Below, in pieces: positions 61,604-64,000 of a stretch of DNA of 64,000 nucleotides. The number at the start of each line of letters is the position of its first letter. Positions within the stretch are counted from its first letter, which is position 1. Position numbers and translations under genes: made by a program. The notes beneath the pieces were generated by a model. The model saw only the letters and a list, made by a program, of their open reading frames with translations. It was not told the origin of the DNA and made no database searches. Origin of the DNA: Pseudomonadota bacterium (GTDB lineage Bacteria; Pseudomonadota; Alphaproteobacteria; Caulobacterales; Caulobacteraceae); assembly GCA_020161365.1 (NCBI GenBank), contig JAIUNU010000008.1, positions 1-64,000 of the forward strand, in the 5' to 3' direction.

Positions 61604-62017
61604 ATGAGCTTTGTGTCCGAGATCCCCGCCGCCGCGTCGCCCGTCGCCGCCGCCCACTTCGCCGCGCGCCTCTCGCTGGAGACCGACTGCGCCGACGTCG
61701 CGGCCGCGATGCAGGCGGGGGAGGTCGACTTCGTCCTGCTGCACGTGGTGGGCTCGCCACAGGCCTATGCCCACCGGCACGTGCCCGGCGCCCTTCACCT
61801 GCGCCACGCCGAAATCACCGCCGATCGCATGACCGCCTGGCCGCCCGAGACCCTGTTCGTCGTCTACTGCGCCGGACCGCATTGCAACGGCGCCGACCGC
61901 GCGGCGCTGAAGCTGGCCCAGCTGGGACGTCCGGTGAAGCTGATGATCGGCGGGATTACGGGCTGGGCCGACGAGGGGCTGCCCTTCGCCGATGGATCAG
62001 AGCCTGGGCGGCTCTAG
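61604..62017 (+). CDS. Single-domain rhodanese-like protein
   Basis: Protein of 137 aa. One rhodanese domain with [14 protein letters not shown] near 60-73 and the active-site loop [23 protein letters not shown] near 86-108, with Cys near 89 in the persulfide position. No signal peptide. It probably moves sulfane sulfur or detoxifies reactive species. It is divergent from the GlxA-type regulator. Its end overlaps the convergent rnhA stop by 4 bases. Confidence 0.92.
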   Translation: MSFVSEIPAAASPVAAAHFAARLSLETDCADVAAAMQAGEVDFVLLHVVGSPQAYAHRHVPGALHLRHAEITADRMTAWPPETLFVVYCAGPHCNGADRAALKLAQLGRPVKLMIGGITGWADEGLPFADGSEPGRL

Positions 62018-62463
62018 ATCACGCGCGGATTGGCCTCTCGCAGGCCCTCATTGGCCAGCTGGTCGGCCCGTTCGTTGAGCGGGTGGCCGGCGTGGCCCTT
62101 GACCCAGCGCCAGTCGACGTCGTGCCGGGCGCGGGCGGCGTCGAGACGCTTCCACAGGTCGTCGTTCTTGACCGGGCTCTTGTCGGCGGTCTTCCAGCCG
62201 CGCGCCTTCCAGCCCCGGATCCACTCGGTGACGCCCTTCATTACGTACTGGCTGTCGGTATGCAGCTCGACGACGCAAGGACGGTTCAGCAGCTCCAGCG
62301 CCTGGATGGCGGCCATCAGCTCCATGCGGTTGTTGGTCGTCCCCGGCTCGCCGCCGCAGATTTCCTTCTTCTTGTCGCCATAGAACAGGATGGCGCCCCA
62401 GCCGCCTGGGCCCGGATTACCCTTGCAGGCGCCGTCCGTGTATATCGTGACCTTCGGCGTCAT
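62014..62463 (-). CDS. rnhA: Ribonuclease HI
   Basis: Protein of 149 aa that cuts RNA in RNA-DNA hybrids. The carboxylate tetrad is visible: Asp10 in [17 protein letters not shown], Glu in NNRMELMA near 48, Asp in HTDSQYV near 70 and Asp in [16 protein letters not shown] near 134; the latter also holds the conserved His. It starts in the last base of the thrB stop, so the two are coupled. Confidence 0.96.
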   Translation of the reverse strand: MTPKVTIYTDGACKGNPGPGGWGAILFYGDKKKEICGGEPGTTNNRMELMAAIQALELLNRPCVVELHTDSQYVMKGVTEWIRGWKARGWKTADKSPVKNDDLWKRLDAARARHDVDWRWVKGHAGHPLNERADQLANEGLREANPRVI

Positions 62464-63413
62464 CAGAACAGCACGAGACCTTCGCGGTGGACGGCCAGCT
62501 TGCGTTCGTACTCCAGAGGGTCCTTGGGCCGGACCAGCGCCCCGGCGGGAGTCGAGCCCCAGTCGGCTAGCCGGGTCAGGAAGAACCGCATCGCCGCCCC
62601 GCGCGCCAGGATCGGCAGGGCCTCCTTCTCGGCCGGGCTGAGCGGCCGGCGGCGCTCATAGCCGTTCAGCAGCGCCTTGGCGGCGGTGATGTTGAAGCTT
62701 CCGTCAGCCTCGAAGCACCAGGCGTTCAGCGTCACCGCCACGTCGTAGGCATAGGCGTCGTCGCAAGCGAAGTAGAAGTCGATCGCTGCTGCGAACTTGC
62801 CGTCGGTGCGGAAGAAGACATTGTCGGGAAAATAGTCGGCGTGGATCACGCCGGTCGGCAGGTTCCGCGGCCACATCAGGGCCAGTTGCGCCAGGTCCTG
62901 GTCGATCGTAGCCGACAGGCCCGGCTTGAGATCCTCGGCGGCCTTGCGGTGCTTGGCGAACAGCGGCGACCAGGCGGCTTGGCCAAGGTCATTGGCGCGG
63001 CGCCCAGGATAGCCCTCGCCGGCCAGGTGCAACCAAGCCAGGCCCTCGCCCGCCTCGCGGCAATGGGCGGCGGTCGGCTTGCGCACCGAAAGTCCGGGCA
63101 GGAACTCGACGATGGCGGCGGGCTTGCCGCGCAGACTCGATAGCGTCGCGCCCGCGCGGGTCGGGATAGGCCGGGCGCTGGGATAGCCCCTGTCGGCCAG
63201 CCAGGTCAGCATGTTGAGGAAATACGGCAGGTCGTCGGCCTTCACCCGCCGTTCGTAGACGGTCAGGATGTAGCGCCCCTTCTCCGTCTCCAGCAGGAAA
63301 TTGGAGTTCTCAACGCCCTCGGCGATGCCCTTGAACGCCAGCGGCGCGCCGAGGTCATAGCCTTCAAGGAAGGTTTCGAGTTCCTGGTCGGTGATGTCGG
63401 TATAGACGGCCAT
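62463..63413 (-). CDS. thrB: Homoserine kinase, type II (ThrB, aminoglycoside-phosphotransferase fold)
   Basis: Protein of 316 aa. The start [22 protein letters not shown] and the segment [28 protein letters not shown] (about 28-55) are diagnostic of the alphaproteobacterial ThrB type. The catalytic loop [11 protein letters not shown] near 190 and the metal-binding Asp in [10 protein letters not shown] near 210 are intact. It phosphorylates homoserine in threonine synthesis. Coupled to rnhA by one-base overlap, as in many Alphaproteobacteria. Confidence 0.95.
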   Translation of the reverse strand: MAVYTDITDQELETFLEGYDLGAPLAFKGIAEGVENSNFLLETEKGRYILTVYERRVKADDLPYFLNMLTWLADRGYPSARPIPTRAGATLSSLRGKPAAIVEFLPGLSVRKPTAAHCREAGEGLAWLHLAGEGYPGRRANDLGQAAWSPLFAKHRKAAEDLKPGLSATIDQDLAQLALMWPRNLPTGVIHADYFPDNVFFRTDGKFAAAIDFYFACDDAYAYDVAVTLNAWCFEADGSFNITAAKALLNGYERRRPLSPAEKEALPILARGAAMRFFLTRLADWGSTPAGALVRPKDPLEYERKLAVHREGLVLF

Positions 63414-63490
63414 GCCGCCGGGATGCGGGACCCGGGGCCGGCGGTCAAGGGGCTTGGTGACAAGGCGTCAGGGTCCGGCGCGAACCCTGG

Positions 63491-63919
63491 TCAGGCGGCG
63501 CTACCCCCAAACCGCTCGAACGCCTCGGCGATCACGCGCCGGGTCTCTTCCCACTCGACCAGGGTCATCGCCTCTTGGCGGGAGACGAAACGCGCTTCGG
63601 CCGCGTCGTCGCCGGCGACCGGCTCACCGCCCGTCCATCGGGCCGCGTAGTCGATCAACACATAGTGACGGGTGATCTCCCCACCCGGCCTCGCAGGAAA
63701 CACCCCGTCGATCACGTCGATCAGGCCCAGCAGCTCGGCGTCGACGCCGGTCTCTTCCTTGAGTTCGCGCAGCGCCGCGCCTTGCAGGGTCTCGCCCCAT
63801 TCCAGCCTGCCGCCGGGCACGCTCCATTGCCCAAGCCTGGGCGGCGTGCCGCGCTTGATCAGCAAGACCTCCTCGCCCCGGAGACAGACGACGCCGACGG
63901 TGGGAACGGGATGGCTCAT
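63491..63919 (-). CDS. NUDIX hydrolase
   Basis: Protein of 142 aa. The Nudix box GGRLEWGETLQGAALRELKEETGV lies near 38-61 and matches GX5EX7REUXEEXGU. The N-terminus VPTVGVVCLRGEEVLLIKRG and the tail GDDAAEARFVSRQEAM resemble ADP-ribose pyrophosphatase-type or MutT-like members. Substrate unknown. Separated from thrB by 77 bases on the same strand. Confidence 0.93.
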   Translation of the reverse strand: MSHPVPTVGVVCLRGEEVLLIKRGTPPRLGQWSVPGGRLEWGETLQGAALRELKEETGVDAELLGLIDVIDGVFPARPGGEITRHYVLIDYAARWTGGEPVAGDDAAEARFVSRQEAMTLVEWEETRRVIAEAFERFGGSAA

Positions 63920-63928
63920 GCCCTAGCT

Positions 63929-64000
63929 TTACGGGAAACCGACCTTCAGATCGACGCTGGACTTCTCGCCGACGCAATCGCCGGAATCCGCCAGCCAGGC
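63929..64000 (-). CDS. C-terminal end of an unidentified protein (cut by window edge)
   Basis: The minus strand is open from the window edge to a TAA at 63929-63931, giving 23 residues: AWLADSGDCVGEKSS followed by VDLKVGFP. The spacing to the NUDIX gene (9 bases between its ATG and this stop) fits co-transcription. Too short to identify; a Cys-containing secreted domain is possible. Confidence 0.5.
   Translation of the reverse strand, partial: AWLADSGDCVGEKSSVDLKVGFP

Overview
The window is GC-rich, gene-dense chromosomal DNA from an alphaproteobacterium that is almost certainly a Caulobacter close to C. vibrioides/crescentus. The main reasons are the complete Caulobacter-type chemotaxis operon (mcpA-cheX-cheY-cheA-cheW-cheR-cheB-cheY-cheD-cheU-cleA-cheE) lying next to a GlcNAc/chitin utilisation cluster, the number of TonB-dependent receptors, and the use of GTG and TTG starts. 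I see no rRNA, tRNA, CRISPR array, transposase or prophage. Species placement is from gene order recalled from memory, not from a search.

Layout. 1-8.6 kb: amino-sugar catabolism. On the minus strand are a TonB-dependent receptor, a GH20 beta-N-acetylhexosaminidase and the start of a PTS EIIA(Glc)-type protein. Diverging on the plus strand are a GntR/HutC regulator, a SIS-family glucosamine-6-P deaminase (NagB-II type) and nagA. 8.7-11.7 kb: a second TonB-dependent receptor whose promoter carries two LacI-type palindromes. 12.0-24.2 kb: the che operon, a small secreted protein and a globin-coupled cytoplasmic chemoreceptor. 24.4-30.9 kb: acyl-CoA dehydrogenase, APC permease, a YeiH-type exporter with a small membrane protein and a divergent Lrp/AsnC regulator, a gene-free stretch with palindromic repeats and a candidate structured RNA, then a TetR regulator. 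31-37.2 kb: a metallophosphoesterase/glycosyltransferase pair, a two-gene membrane-protein operon, a double-PAS chemoreceptor and a tandemly duplicated small membrane-protein gene. 37.3-42.0 kb: the glycine cleavage operon gcvT-gcvH-gcvPA-gcvPB led by a tandem glycine riboswitch. 42.2-49.2 kb: a zinc metalloprotease, another chemoreceptor, and argS with an upstream secreted protein. 49.3-64 kb: mostly housekeeping and accessory genes (ispH, an M50 site-2-protease homologue, SDR, GST-like, nitronate monooxygenase, Crp/Fnr regulator, SPFH/NfeD pair, two-gene ABC exporter, degenerate resolvase-like protein, GlxA-type regulator, rhodanese, rnhA, thrB, NUDIX).

How the genes fit together. Secreted hexosaminidase and TonB receptors would deliver GlcNAc from chitin to a PTS; NagA and the SIS deaminase would turn GlcNAc-6-P into fructose-6-P. 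The chemotaxis operon contains both a classical CheA-CheW-CheR-CheB-CheD core and a CheY-like protein with the arginine-rich extension that binds c-di-GMP in Caulobacter Cle proteins. Four chemoreceptors occur in 64 kb, and only two end in the WEEF adaptation tether.

Points most worth a second look: the tandem glycine riboswitch with an alternative helix that would cover the gcvT ribosome-binding site; the structured but unidentified region at 29.16-29.45 kb; the resolvase-like protein lacking the catalytic serine; the C-terminal remnant of an NmrA-like gene overlapping the GlxA-type regulator; two copies of a long palindromic intergenic repeat; and the LacI-type double operator with no LacI gene in the window. 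I did not find a clearly unprecedented multi-gene system.
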